From: Zeus faber
Lineage: Eukaryota > Chordata > Actinopteri > Zeiformes > Zeidae
NCBI GenBank assembly: GCA_960531495.1
Contig: OY482850.1
Span: 4,306,584-4,370,583 of the forward strand
Direction: 5' to 3'
Length of the DNA: 64,000 bases
The translations under genes were made by a program, and so were the position numbers. A model generated the notes under the pieces. That model saw nothing but the letters and a program-made list of their open reading frames with translations. It searched no databases and was not told the DNA's origin. Positions 50,229 to 59,284 of this stretch are shown in pieces (within the stretch, counting starts at the first letter, position 1; every line of letters begins with the position of its first letter).

Positions 50229-51531
50229 TCAAACGCACATGCACCGTAGTGACTGCTATGACATTATCTGAAATATTATTATGGTAAAATGTTATAATCC
50301 TGAGCTAATCAGAGTAATCACGGAAATTAAAACTGTGAATCAGACTTAATTGGCCTTGGTTTTTGAAAGCAAACATTTGCAAATTAACATTTGGAGCAAT
50401 TTGACAAATCTCTAGAGATGAATATATCTGAGATATTTGCTTGCATGAAATTAAGTTTGAATAAAAGACTCCGACGATCTAATCAGAGCTGTATCGTGGT
50501 GGTTTGCGGTTTGTTTTTCCCCGCAGGTGACCAAGATGTTGGCTGTGGTGGTGATTCTGTTTGCCCTTCTGTGGATGCCCTATCGGACCCTGGTCCTGAT
50601 CAACTCATTTGTGTCAACGCCCTACCTGGATGCCTGGTTCATCCTCTTCTGTCGCACCTGTATCTACGCCAACAGCGCCATCAACCCCGTCATATACAAC
50701 GCCATGTCCCAGAGGTTCCGCTCCGCATTCCGGGGCCTCTATCGCTGCCAGAGGCCCGAGGCCCACCAGAGGACTCTGTCGGCCATGCAGACGGGCTACA
50801 GCACAGTCCGTGATCCGCGACCATCCAAGCTCAGTAGCAACGGAACTGAGAGGAAGGCGAGAGCCGCTGGGGATCCGCAGCTGAAAGGTGGCACGCACGC
50901 TGCGTTGACCATCGCCAATGGTAAGACAGACAATCCTACGTCAGTCGGGCCCGGGACAGGGTCCTTTAAATCCTCGCCAGCCAACAACAGGAGAAACGAC
51001 ACGGATCCAGCTCACCTCCCAAGGTGCAACGCAAATGAAGCCAGGGATGTTACAGTCGACACGGAAGGTGGTCGGACACGTAGGTGTTGTGTAAATATTA
51101 CCACGACAAATGACAGAAAGGCCTTGTATTTGACAGAATCTCCAAATCATCATCATCATCCCGACATAGCATCATTCAATGATAACAATGCTGCAAGTTC
51201 TGACGAACACTCGTTGTCCAATGACGCAAAAGCTATGAATTTGGCTGAACTCTCCTCATCGAATGAAGAAAAGGCTACGGAATACTCCCATGTGGAATCC
51301 TCCTCTGGCCACGATAACGAAGAGTTGGCCCACAAAACTGTGGATCAGTTCTCACCAAATGACAGGAAATTCGGGCGTTCATTAGAACTTTGTTCAGAAA
51401 ATGAAATCAAGAGTAGGTGCGTTGTGGATGGTTGGACTAAAAATTCCAAAAACACAGCCAGAGATCAAGTCCCATGCTCCCCAGGCCAAACACAGAAAAA
51501 TGAGGATGGCATGATTCATACCACGGTATGA
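28587..51531 (+). CDS. trhr2: trhr2, thyrotropin-releasing hormone receptor 2-like (class A GPCR, 5 coding exons, 604 aa predicted)
   Basis: This gene encodes a plasma-membrane class A receptor for the tripeptide TRH; the family couples to Gq/11, phospholipase C and calcium. Exons 28587-28972, 29840-29972, 31893-32044, 32341-32479 and 50527-51531 join in phase (2,0,2,0) with GT/AG borders. The product has N-glycosylation sequons at N4 and N15, GN in TM1 (N48), D77 in TM2, an E128-R129-Y130 motif, and a C104/C182 pair for the extracellular disulfide. TM7 carries NPVIY (323-327). Residues known to contact TRH in TRHR1 are present: Y112 and N116 in TM3, Y289 in TM6 and R313 in TM7. A Cys at 344 could be palmitoylated. 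Linkage to zc3h18 favours the TRHR2 paralogue over TRHR1. The C-terminal tail of about 270 residues is far longer than usual (human TRHR is 398 aa in all). Confidence 0.95.
29840..29972 (+). CDS. trhr2: trhr2 coding exon 2: ICL2 and TM4
   Basis: This exon is 133 nt, phase 2 in and phase 0 out. It completes the Arg codon, then encodes [20 protein letters not shown] and TM4 ([20 protein letters not shown]) ending VDIQ. The acceptor is cctgcag and the donor gtccgg, which is weaker than consensus. The YIAICHP run is a TRHR family signature. Confidence 0.95.
29973..31892. other. trhr2 intron 2, with a possible hAT-type end
   Basis: Non-coding. 'cagggctcaacagtaacg' at 30186 resembles the left end of fish hAT MITEs, and 'gaagccctg' near 31115 could be the right end, but the flanking 8-mers do not match convincingly. 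Confidence 0.3.
31893..32044 (+). CDS. trhr2: trhr2 coding exon 3: ECL2 and TM5
   Basis: This exon is 152 nt, phase 0 in and phase 2 out. It encodes [20 protein letters not shown] then TM5 ([20 protein letters not shown]) and [11 protein letters not shown]182 is the ECL2 disulfide partner. The acceptor is tttttag and the donor gtacct. YGxIARIL is a TRHR family signature at the TM5-ICL3 border. Confidence 0.95.
32341..32479 (+). CDS. trhr2: trhr2 coding exon 4: third intracellular loop
   Basis: This exon is 139 nt, phase 2 in and phase 0 out, between a C-rich acceptor (cccaccag) and gtgagt. It encodes a Ser completed from exon 3, then [16 protein letters not shown] and a basic stretch ending KSALSSRKQ. 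The start aligns with NPIPSDPK of human TRHR and the end with its SSRKQ just before VTKML. Both alignments and the phases identify the exon although it has no good start codon. Confidence 0.92.
32587..33129 (+). mobile_element. Second Tc1-like family, copy 2 (internally deleted, both ends present)
   Basis: A 543-bp element bounded by cacagatcagccacaacatt and ...gttgtggctgattggtg, flanked by TA. It encodes relics of the transposase N-terminus ([20 protein letters not shown], then CSRxYRPKVVQ-type sequence and [19 protein letters not shown]). It jumps from the second HTH directly to the 3' noncoding end, so the DDE core is missing. It lies at the start of trhr2 intron 4. Confidence 0.9.
33946..34870 (-). 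mobile_element. L2-like non-LTR retrotransposon, 5'-truncated 3' end
   Basis: The minus strand encodes the C-terminal part of the reverse-transcriptase polyprotein: [11 protein letters not shown], then [45 protein letters not shown], and RRWWNELP-like and [10 protein letters not shown] at the end. The 3' end (33946-34000) is a conserved tail also carried by the SINE at 39.2 kb. Truncation at the 5' side is usual for L2. One stop separates SLVPT and AARNLG. Confidence 0.88.
34930..35040 (+). repeat. Minisatellite of ~16-25-bp units
   Basis: The phrase 'atgttcccaaggccct' and variants recur five to six times (tgttcccaaggcc, tgtccccaggg, tgttcccagtgcc, tgttcccagggccc). It is probably a degenerate tandem repeat. 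Confidence 0.75.
35420..36012 (+). mobile_element. L2-like non-LTR retrotransposon, reverse-transcriptase fragment
   Basis: The plus strand encodes broken RT motifs: an [13 protein letters not shown]-like stretch, [19 protein letters not shown], then [19 protein letters not shown] (the first catalytic Asp block) and a GVxPRPNSFF/SILGPILF block near 36,000. The frame shifts at least twice. It ends where the next LINE begins, suggesting the RTE inserted into it or truncated it. Confidence 0.82.
36050..38930 (+). mobile_element. RTE-clade LINE, nearly full length, defective
   Basis: About 2.9 kb. A leader (36,050-36,340) ends in a GAA-rich stretch. An APE-type endonuclease follows at 36344-36937 ([38 protein letters not shown]). 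The reverse transcriptase (about 37,444-39,060) has [13 protein letters not shown], the [10 protein letters not shown] block, [14 protein letters not shown] (first catalytic Asp), [18 protein letters not shown] and MMFADDIVI (F-A-D-D). Stops lie after EEHRDI (36937) and within the RT (38154), and the frame changes near 37,490, so it is inactive. The layout and the FADD block fit fish RTE elements. Confidence 0.92.
39037..39255 (+). mobile_element. tRNA-derived SINE with a LINE-like 3' tail
   Basis: It opens with an RNA polymerase III promoter: A box ggtggctcaggcggtagagc (about 39,044-39,063) and B box ggttcgatcc (39,091-39,100). A body and then a tail follow from 39,196 (gtaagtcgctttggataaaa...) ending in TGTAAA-type repeats. 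The tail is essentially identical to the 3' end of the L2-like LINE at 33.95 kb, the usual arrangement by which a SINE borrows LINE machinery. It is not a functional tRNA gene. Confidence 0.92.
39330..41250 (-). mobile_element. Ty3/gypsy LTR retrotransposon fossil
   Basis: A decayed minus-strand fossil. Related sequences of about 135 bp lie in the same orientation at both edges (39,350-39,485 and 41,111-41,247) and are probably LTR remnants. Recognisable parts are a reverse transcriptase (about 39,990-39,500) and integrase portions (about 40,880-40,385). The integrase part lies on the 5' side of the RT part, so this is a rearranged element or two superimposed copies. It is broken in many places and is old. 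Confidence 0.82.
41375..41520 (+). mobile_element. (TTC)n tract with adjoining RTE-type fragment
   Basis: A TTC/GAA simple repeat followed by ttcggctgctccc and ggggtcgccacagcggatca. This phrase pairing is common at the ends of fish RTE-like elements. It is probably a short solo fragment. Confidence 0.6.
41795..42630 (+). repeat. GC-rich, strongly G-skewed repeat ending in a (CA)n tract
   Basis: It begins with a LINE-like 3' phrase (ttattaatccccaaaggg), continues for about 650 bp of GC-rich DNA with a marked G excess on the plus strand, and ends in about 75 bp of CA (42,556-42,627). Long open frames occur on both strands but are Gly/Trp/Val or Pro/Arg-rich with no recognisable domain. They are consistent with stop-poor GC-rich DNA rather than a gene. 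Possibly an uncharacterised interspersed repeat. Confidence 0.5.
43241..44396 (-). mobile_element. pogo/Tigger-type DNA transposon (internally deleted)
   Basis: Termini ccgtaatttccgg... and ...ccggaaattacgg are inverted repeats with a TA duplication (43239-43240 and 44397-44398), inside a TCTA microsatellite. The minus strand encodes a CENP-B-like DNA-binding region ([36 protein letters not shown]). After FRGGPSW and a short stretch it passes to an acidic C-terminus ending [16 protein letters not shown]. The DDE catalytic core is missing. Confidence 0.88.
44223..44298. repeat. 28-bp perfect inverted repeat (hairpin) inside the pogo/Tigger element
   Basis: Arms 44223-44250 and 44271-44298 (aagcttcatgccgccaaaaa... 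and its exact reverse complement) flank a 20-bp spacer. Confidence 0.96.
44397..44470. repeat. (TCTA)n/(TA)n microsatellite
   Basis: Tetranucleotide and dinucleotide repeats continue the TCTA tract seen on the left side of the pogo insertion. Confidence 0.92.
45170..46410. other. trhr2 intron 4, apparently unique sequence
   Basis: No open frame or repeat that I can name. Short open frames here show no domain. Confidence 0.4.
46417..46707. repeat. Possible short inverted-terminus repeat
   Basis: The left end 'caatggcgtcactag' and the right end 'cccccctag'-like 'ccgcatccccctagtg' share a weakly inverted gcggt/accgc-rich sub-terminal region (ccaggtgcggtaac; acccggtgcggtcgg). The superfamily is not determined. 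Confidence 0.3.
47685..47941 (+). repeat. Interspersed repeat, copy 2 (see 27.0 kb)
   Basis: Shares cctacctgctttgc, ctgcctgcttg, tccaattcaagctcatcact, an aataaa signal and the end aagagttgtctgtcagaac with 27,030-27,226. It carries a ~95-bp insertion near the polyadenylation signal. Confidence 0.5.
48000..49360. other. trhr2 intron 4, no gene
   Basis: Non-coding. A short (GATTCT)n-like stretch lies near 48,105-48,130; otherwise nothing is recognisable. Confidence 0.4.
49362..49514. repeat. (CA)n microsatellite
   Basis: About 150 bp of CA-rich repeat with interspersed cgca and tgca units. Confidence 0.98.
50179..50224. repeat. (CA)n microsatellite
   Basis: About 23 CA units, 300 bp upstream of trhr2 exon 5. 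Confidence 0.97.
50527..51531 (+). CDS. trhr2: trhr2 coding exon 5: TM6, TM7 and an unusually long C-terminal tail
   Basis: This exon is 1005 nt including TGA. It begins [20 protein letters not shown] (TM6), followed by ECL3 and TM7 with [13 protein letters not shown]. About 270 cytoplasmic residues follow, rich in Ser, Asn, Asp and Lys. From about residue 461 to 567 the tail contains degenerate repeats in which an (S)-N-D/E-x-K-A-like unit recurs, with Asn at residues 488, 502, 516, 548 and 562 (14-residue steps). A consensus donor (gtaaga at 50921) could instead end the exon near residue 401, close to normal family length. The unbroken frame of more than 600 nt beyond that point argues that the long tail is coded in at least one isoform. 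Confidence 0.88.
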   Translation: MTKMLAVVVILFALLWMPYRTLVLINSFVSTPYLDAWFILFCRTCIYANSAINPVIYNAMSQRFRSAFRGLYRCQRPEAHQRTLSAMQTGYSTVRDPRPSKLSSNGTERKARAAGDPQLKGGTHAALTIANGKTDNPTSVGPGTGSFKSSPANNRRNDTDPAHLPRCNANEARDVTVDTEGGRTRRCCVNITTTNDRKALYLTESPNHHHHPDIASFNDNNAASSDEHSLSNDAKAMNLAELSSSNEEKATEYSHVESSSGHDNEELAHKTVDQFSPNDRKFGRSLELCSENEIKSRCVVDGWTKNSKNTARDQVPCSPGQTQKNEDGMIHTTV

Positions 51532-52140
51532 GGACCAGGTCGGCCCAGTGCTGCATTTATTTTTCATACATTTTTCATTTCTGCTGTACTTGGGAATCTA
51601 CGGCAGCAAGTCAAATACAAAAAATAAAAAAATGTGTGAAAAAAAGTCAAAAGCCACAACTTCAAAGGTGTGTGGTGTTTTCCAGAAGGCACTTTCTGCT
51701 TAAGGCGGCTAAATGGCTCTACACTGTCGTGTAATTTATTAAAAAGGTCTTTAACCATGGACGGGAGCATTAAGAATTTAGAAGAGGTGAGCCTCTTTGT
51801 ACTTTAGGTCGTAAGTTTGAATGTTTTTCTTGTAAAAGGTGCTTGTATTTTTGCTGTAATATGAGGAAGTCTAGACATTTATTTATTTATGTATTCGGGT
51901 GGGACTTCTATGTGCAAGATGTTAACAATACTTTACCCTTTAAATATGATACATTTACGAGGCTTTGGATTATCTTGGACAATGTTTTTTGAAGTCCCAA
52001 GGCTTCCTTGGCAAGGAAGTCCGGGCGAGGAGCGAGCTCTTAAATGGCAAAATGATTTGGTGGATGTTTCGATGTGGATGTTGGTGGTGTGGATGTTTAC
52101 CAGACTTTTAACAGATTTATTATATAAAATGAATTGAACA
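51532..52140 (+). other. trhr2: trhr2 3' untranslated region (extent uncertain)
   Basis: AT-rich sequence follows the TGA. An AATAAA hexamer lies at 51623-51628, only about 90 nt past the stop, which is short but possible. Another hexamer at 57282-57287, followed by a GT-rich stretch, would be a distal alternative. No other coding sequence is seen here. Confidence 0.3.
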
Positions 52141-52149
52141 ACATCGATT

Positions 52150-52907
52150 TGAAGATCAACACATGTTATTATTGTTACCTCGTAACAATGACAACAAATG
52201 AATAACTAGAGCCTTTTAATGACTATCAAAGTCTATCAAGACCATAGGCTTCCGATAAATAATCCTCCACCTCAAAAATGTAATACCCTCCCTTAATGAT
52301 GCTAGCGGTAGCTGGTGCTGTTGGTGAGAATTGGCTTTGTTGATCACTAGTTCCCATGGTGTTGTGTGTTATGCATGACGTTTAGTTATTAACCACACCA
52401 CAACACAAGAAATTGGCCAGAGGTGGCCTTTAAGAGGAGGGTCTCTTGGCTCTATGACCATTTGATACTTATTTGAAATACTCCTGTCCTTTGAGCTGAA
52501 ACAAGGGAATGCAACGCAAACCAAACAACGCATCTTCCTACAGAATTCAAAAGAAGAGGTGAGCCTCTTATATACAGTGTTAACGTGGTTTTGCGGATCC
52601 ATAAGGTTCAGGGCCAAGTCTCTATAAAATGGCCCTGTCTACCATTTGTATACCTGCAGACGGAACAAGAAATCTTCTTTGCTCTTTCTCTAATATAAGA
52701 TTGTGAGCATGGTCAAGGCTGTAGAGCTATGGGCCATTTGGTCTAAATGGGCTGTGTTCTCAGAAAGGAAACTCTCCCATAGGTATAAGCATTTTCCTCA
52801 TACCTCTTCATTGGAACAGGTTAGTAGTTAGATGAACTATTCTAACCTCACGCAATTGAAAAGAAAGGCACATACGTCAGAAAAATGCATAGCACACATA
52901 CAACCCC

Positions 52908-52943
<36 letters not shown>

Positions 52944-55900
52944 GCTCTGTTTCTAACACTTAGAGGCCACGGCACTGGGACACTCTGGTTAATGGTCACA
53001 AACTCAGCTCTCACAACTGGTAATTTTGCCAGCTTTTTTATCTCCATTTTACTGAAAGGCAACACGGGCTGTCTGTGTCCAGTCTATAGGTCAATATTCC
53101 TTGAAATGTACATTGCCAGTTTTTTGTTGTCTTGAACTTGCAACAGACCCTTTAAAGCGTTTACAAAGGAGTAGGTCAGTGAGTTGGCCTTCAAAGCTAC
53201 AGTACATTGGCTGTCTTTTTGTTGTAGGATATTCATTATTAATTGGTACTAGTATTTGAATTAGCCATAGACATAGACAATTTTGCTTTGTTCGTACCAC
53301 ACCTTAGCATAAGATCGTGAAAGTACTTTGATTTGACAAGCATCAGTGGACTGGATAGTACATTGGTATAAATCACTATTTATAACAGTGAATAGTTACG
53401 TCTTGAGGCCTGAGGGGCAGGGTTTCCGCGGATCATTAAAAAGTCTAAAATCCAATCATCGGAATTTTAGGCCTTACAGTGTCTTTAATACGATAATTTT
53501 GATTATTTAATGTTAATGTTGATTGCACAGTGTTATGGCTATAGAATAATGACACCATCGGCGTTTAGAATTGGTTCCCTGTAAGCCTCCATATCACTAT
53601 GCATTCGGACTGCTATCGGGTACGAACTCCTGGGGAAATTATAGTCGCCCCCGACGGCTGCCACCACAAGTATATTTCTGACATTTGGGATTTTCCTTCA
53701 TATCCTTCGTACTTTTTTTGCCAGTATGTGACATAGGTCTTAAATTACATTGATAATGTAATGACAATTGGAAGGGCCCAAGTTATATTTTTCAGTGACA
53801 AAATGATTTTTAAATTAGTTTCTCACAAGCCGTGCTGCATATTGTCAAGCATAATAAAGAGTGCAATGCAAGTATTTCAGATACCAGGTGATAGGTCCTG
53901 GATTGAATTAAGGGGAATTGCCCTAGAGATTTTCCCTCTTACATTTACTTCTATTTTAAAGCAGAATTGAGGCACAAATGACATTTTAACATCTTATAGT
54001 CTTTGCCCAACTAATTTCACGTAGCTTTCCATTCCTTTTAAGATAACAACATAATAAAACTGCACCAACTAAGTCTTTTGGTCTTGGGCAGCCTGAAAAC
54101 ACACTGGCTACAAGGAGGAACCTTGAGAGAATGTTTGTCTTTAAGTGTCCCTTGAAGGTTCTCTTCCCTTTTCGAGCTGCTACCGGGACGGTGATGTAAC
54201 ACCCCTTAGGTAATAAAGAAGGACATTTTCACAATTTCGGCTTTAATGAGTGATCTTAACAAATCTATTGCCAAGGCTTCTTCTTCCTCTTCTTTCAAGT
54301 CAAATGACACATAGTTCTCTTTGACTTCGGAACAGTGCTTAATCCAGCCATAATTGACATTAATACGCCGCAATGAACTTGAATTTGGAGAGCTGGTGTG
54401 CGAGAGCCAAAATGTGCTAAATAAGAGGACATTTATTCACTCTGAAACTGTATGGTCTGGGCCTTTGTCCTTACTCCAACCTTACTGCGCACTTTTGAAG
54501 CAGATTTGAAAAGGTGTTAGCGTACGTGATGAATCGTTGGGAGAATTCCGGAGAACTTTTTTCTCTTTACGAGACCTATTTCTCTTGAAAGGCAGTTGTA
54601 AATATGCTGTTTCAATTCGAATTCCTGGTTGCACCGTAGGCTACAGTTAAATTATGTAAATCTGTATGGGTGTTAGCAGCTAGCTTTGCTGTTTCTTTCT
54701 CATAGTCCAGGGTTTTCGGGATGGGTGTAGCGTGGGTCAATGGAGTGTCTGTCATGTGCTGGAAATACATACGGGGCCCAAAGCAAACTGGCTGATCAAT
54801 GCTGCGTCGCCCTACGCGCAGTTAGATTTTTGGAGAGGCACGCGTTAGCTACGCCGGTGTTTTGACGCGCGACCATTAATCGGGCTTTACTGCTACAGTT
54901 TGCTATGTACCAGCACAAAGGGTCTTTAACCATTTCAGAAATAATCATTGTGATTTAAAGTCATGACTGGGAAAAAGTGTCTAAACAACTAATTGACACC
55001 ATTGATGGCCGCCATCTCCCATCCTTCCTTCTTCCTGTCTCTTCCTGTTTATCAGTCTAAGCAGTAACCAACAAACACTGCAGGATGGCTCCATTTAATC
55101 CGCAGTCCTGTCTCTTTGCGGTTTAGCTGACAGCGTAGAAAGAGGCCTCAGCTACACCTTTATCTCTTGCACTTGCAAAGTACACAATAAATTGACTGAT
55201 GGTCGCTGCAAACCTTCTTGGGGATATGGGGGCAGCGTGCACCTTTTCATTGGTGTTGGAATCTATCTTTAGCAGAAGCAGGGGACACACAAGATTTATG
55301 GAAGGCAAGCGGCAGTGGCGGTCCCACAGCGTAGCCAGAGCCACAGAAGGATTACGTGGTCCTGCAAACCTTCACCGACACATACAGGGTTTGGTGTGTG
55401 ACCTTCTGTATATATGGAACCTTTGACTCCCTTTGCCAAAACTTGAAGTCCCTGTAAAGTGAATTGAGTCATTTTTTTCTAAACACATTAAACATGTTAG
55501 AAAGCAATTGCTGAAAACATGTGAAAGGACTAAACGATGTAGTACTGGAATGTGGAGTAGACAGTTAAACTGTTTCTCAGCATTTTTGTGGTCCAGGTTT
55601 TTTTCGGGCGGGGCTGAATCATGACTCGATGACATGGAGTGGTATTCTTGAATGGCCCCTCCCCTACCACTGTAAACACCTGGTTGGAAACGGAGCATCA
55701 GTGGTGAAATAAGCTAAGCTAACATCCTGGAGTTTGGGATAAAATGCCGTTTTGGGAATTAACACCTGGAATAAAAGGTGTCTTCAAGGAGACCTTGAAC
55801 TCATGCCAACTCATGCCAAGTCTTGACGGCGATCTTGTCTCCGGGCCCAAGCACCCACGGAGAAGGTCGGAGAAGGTGCATGGGAAAGATGCAGAGGGAG

Positions 55901-58900
55901 AGGGAGAAAGGGGGGCAAGGTGTGCATGGCATATTACGCATGGAGAGGGAGCGATCGGGGCAATTTGCGCCCGAGATGTCTGCTTGGGAACCGTTTTATA
56001 ACATCATCCTGTCGACATGTAAGGTTTTCCCTCTCTGCATTTATGAAACAAAGCGATACTTGATTTGCTTTAAAAATGCCAGGTTCTTTATATTTACTTC
56101 TGCTTCTTCCCAGGGTTTCATTTGTATTTTATTTTATTTTTTACCGTTTGTATAACTTTGGATCGGTCCGAGTGTAATCGTGCCATTTTGATCGAGATTG
56201 AGACGGCAGGCCCTGGGTGACAACACGCTGCCACAAAATGTAAAGTCTTGTAACGCTAAAGCTATGGTATAAATGTTTATTTTATTCTGCTTCATCCTCC
56301 TTAAGCCTTAAAATCCGCTAAGTGGGATTTTCTTTTGAACTTCACCTAGAAGCTCTGAGTAATTCTTTAAAGGATGAGCGCAGCGGTCAAGTCACTGATC
56401 AGATTGACACCCTTTTCAAATTTGAACTACCCAAAATGTATTTCTACCAGAGCGCCGCTTCCTATTCCATCTCTGAGAAGATGATTGCTGATGAGTTGTG
56501 TCACCTCTTTGTGGCATCGGTTAATGAAAAACCCTGGCGGCATAATAGCGTGACGAGTTTGTGGGCGCTAAATTGCGATGCTCATTACCCAACGGTCAAC
56601 ACTGAGTTTTGATGTTTTCCACGCAGCTGCTGGTAGCTGAGCTGTACGACCTCCCTTTTTGCTTTTTTGAATTTTGCAAAAAGGAGTGTGTATTTGTGTG
56701 CGTTAATGTGTTTGTTTTGAGAGGGGTGAGGGGACAAAATGGGGACAAAACTTTTCAACTGCTGCCCACTAACAGAATAATGTGATGTATTCTGAGTTCC
56801 CCGCTTCTGGTGGCACACCAATGAGCCAAGTTCAATTTGGGAGGATGATGGTGATTTGGGATTCCATCAAATTTGATTACTTCCAAAGATGATTGAAGGG
56901 ATTAATCCAGCTGATGTCCTTCCCCGCATTCTGAACTAAATTGTTGCACGTATGACAATGGATGTAGGACGTTTCCTTTTACCAGATATTACATGCGCTG
57001 GCTAATTTTGGACGTGTGTGTGCTTGAATGGCTTATGTCAAGTTGTCAAAGATGTACAAAGATGCCTGTTTGCATCTGATTTTGCTGCTCTAAAGCCCTG
57101 CAGAGCTGCTGGCTCGAACCATTACCAATATGCCGTGATCAAAAGGGGTTTGACATTTTTCTTTTACGGATGCCCTTAATCTCTAATTTATTGCTATGAA
57201 CATTTTACAATGAATATGCTCTGTGCTCTCTAGTGTGGTGTGAAGTACAGTGGCTGTCTTTCTGTATTTGACCTTCAGTTCAATAAAGATAGCTTCAAAA
57301 TCTATACTTGCGTCATGTCGGATGTGGCTTCTTTTGTTTCCCTGGGGAATGTACTCAATGTGAGAAGAAAAGTGAAGTATTCAGAAATTAGTCCCAGTTA
57401 CTCCCCATAAATGGACCTTCCAGGATTTACACAGAGCCCTCCTTCTCTCCATCCTAATGTCTTTCCAAGAGGAGGTTCGTGTGGGACAAGAACTTAAATA
57501 GCTTATTAGAGAGATAAGACATGTACTGAAAAACGTAGTGTTTTGCTTTCAAGAAGGAAATGACCCATCAGCTAGGGTTGTTTAAATCAGTGTTTTCCAA
57601 CCTTATCTTTTTCCACACCACACTTATATTTACAATAAAATAATGCCACGGCCCACTTATCCGTTTAACCACTAAAAATGTCAGAAACGTGTATGACTGT
57701 GCCTATTATTATGGCCTACTAATTGTGATGCATGACTTGTGAACAATTCGTTGTTAGCAAACACATCTTTTAAATGGGCTTTAAAAACAAATTGAAACAC
57801 AGGATAAAATTCAACTTCAAGGCAAAAAAGACAAAGGCCTTTTTCACAATACTTATTAAATGTGACTTATTTATGCTTTGCATTTCACCAAAAGAGATAA
57901 TTGGAACAAAATTAAATGATCCTTGATGATGAATAAGCCGACCAACTCTTTTTACTCAGTGAGTCGCCAAGAACTGAAAGAGTCAAACCTTCCATCGCTA
58001 CGCAGAGCTATCACTTTCGGAGTGAAACTGGAGCTGCTGCCTGGGCCCAAACCTTTGAGGCCCAGAACTGAATAATAGAAAACTGAAGATGGAAACTAAG
58101 TGTAACAAGTTGACAATTCGAGCTGCAATTAGTCGAGCCACTTTTCTTTCAGGAACTGATGAATGAAAGAATTAGTTCAGCCTTACAGTTTGGTACTTGC
58201 CACACGAGAATAATTCTAAAAAGCATTCTTTATTTTTCTCAAGTGGAATTTGAAAGGTTTTCACGGCTCACATAACACTTAAGAGTAGTTCACAGTCCAG
58301 GCTGAACTGCCTGGTGCTAAACTGAATTCATCAAACTAGTACTTGGAAATGGCTCTGGGCTGCAGTTAGGTATTGTTTACTGTTGGTCTTTGATTTTAAA
58401 TTTCCACAATAGAATTAGCAGTAGATTAATCAATTATCACTGAATGCGACTCCGCCCCTCTAGCTAGAATGTACTTTCTATCATCTATAACCCCCCCCCC
58501 CACTTACATTATTCATATGCGTGTACCACATACAACGCTGATATATTATGGATGACCCATCGTAACCAAGTGTAATGGCAGAGATCCGTCTCGAGCGACT
58601 CAACGGACTGGTTTATTGTTCCTACACGCTGCGTATTTCTCATCTCTAATGACTCTCAAGCTCTCCGGTTCTAAGAAACTACCGCACCCACGAGGCATTT
58701 GTATCGATGGATATCCCCATGGACTGAACAACATGCTCATTGTGAGATTTCACAAAGCATCAAAGCGCGTTGGCCTGTTGAACATGCAGCCAGCGCCTGC
58801 TCAGTAGAATAAACTGATTCTTCAACGCCTGGTGGATGATGCCGGTAAGCATCTTCAAGCCAATCCAGAGGTGGTATTAATTAGGTACATGCACTTCAAC

Positions 58901-59260
58901 TCGTATTTTGAGAAAATTATACATTTCTGGGTAGATATTTAGGTAGGTAGGTATTTTGTAGGTATTTTGTTTTATAATTTAGATTTTTTTTATCTGCCTA
59001 TTCAAATAAGATAAAACATTTTAGAAATATATATAGATCAAATTGAAAAACATGTAGTAACAGACACAAAACAAAACAAAAATAAATAAATAAATAAAAG
59101 AAATAAAAGTAAAATAAATAAGTCCCACAAAATTAAAATAAATCTAAAAGTTAGAAAGGGCATGACATATTTTTTGGAATATCTTTAAGGCAAGTAATGA
59201 ACAGCATACAGTTACAATTTGTGATTTTAAAAATCAAACCCCCTTCAGTTTAAAACTTCT
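52150..59260. other. Intergenic region downstream of trhr2
   Basis: No coding exon recognised. The sequence is AT-rich and mostly looks single-copy. 'cagtgttttccaacc' at 57,593 resembles a hAT left terminus without a findable partner. The segment 55,440-55,800 begins and ends with cttgaag/cttcaag and may be a MITE relic. An AATAAA signal lies at 57,282. Confidence 0.4.
52914..52942. repeat. (CA)n microsatellite
   Basis: A short CA tract downstream of trhr2. Confidence 0.93.
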
Positions 59261-59284
59261 ACTTCGCCACTGTGGTGTGAGGAT

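Noticed and set aside
55442-55800. MITE with cttgaag...cttcaag ends
   Set aside because: Only 7 bp of terminal match and no clear target duplication.
56322-56612. 96-aa open frame downstream of trhr2
   Set aside because: No recognisable domain, no splice context and unremarkable composition; a frame of this length is expected by chance in 12 kb.
57593-58330. hAT element starting cagtgttttccaacc
   Set aside because: No matching right terminus or target duplication found in the following kilobase.
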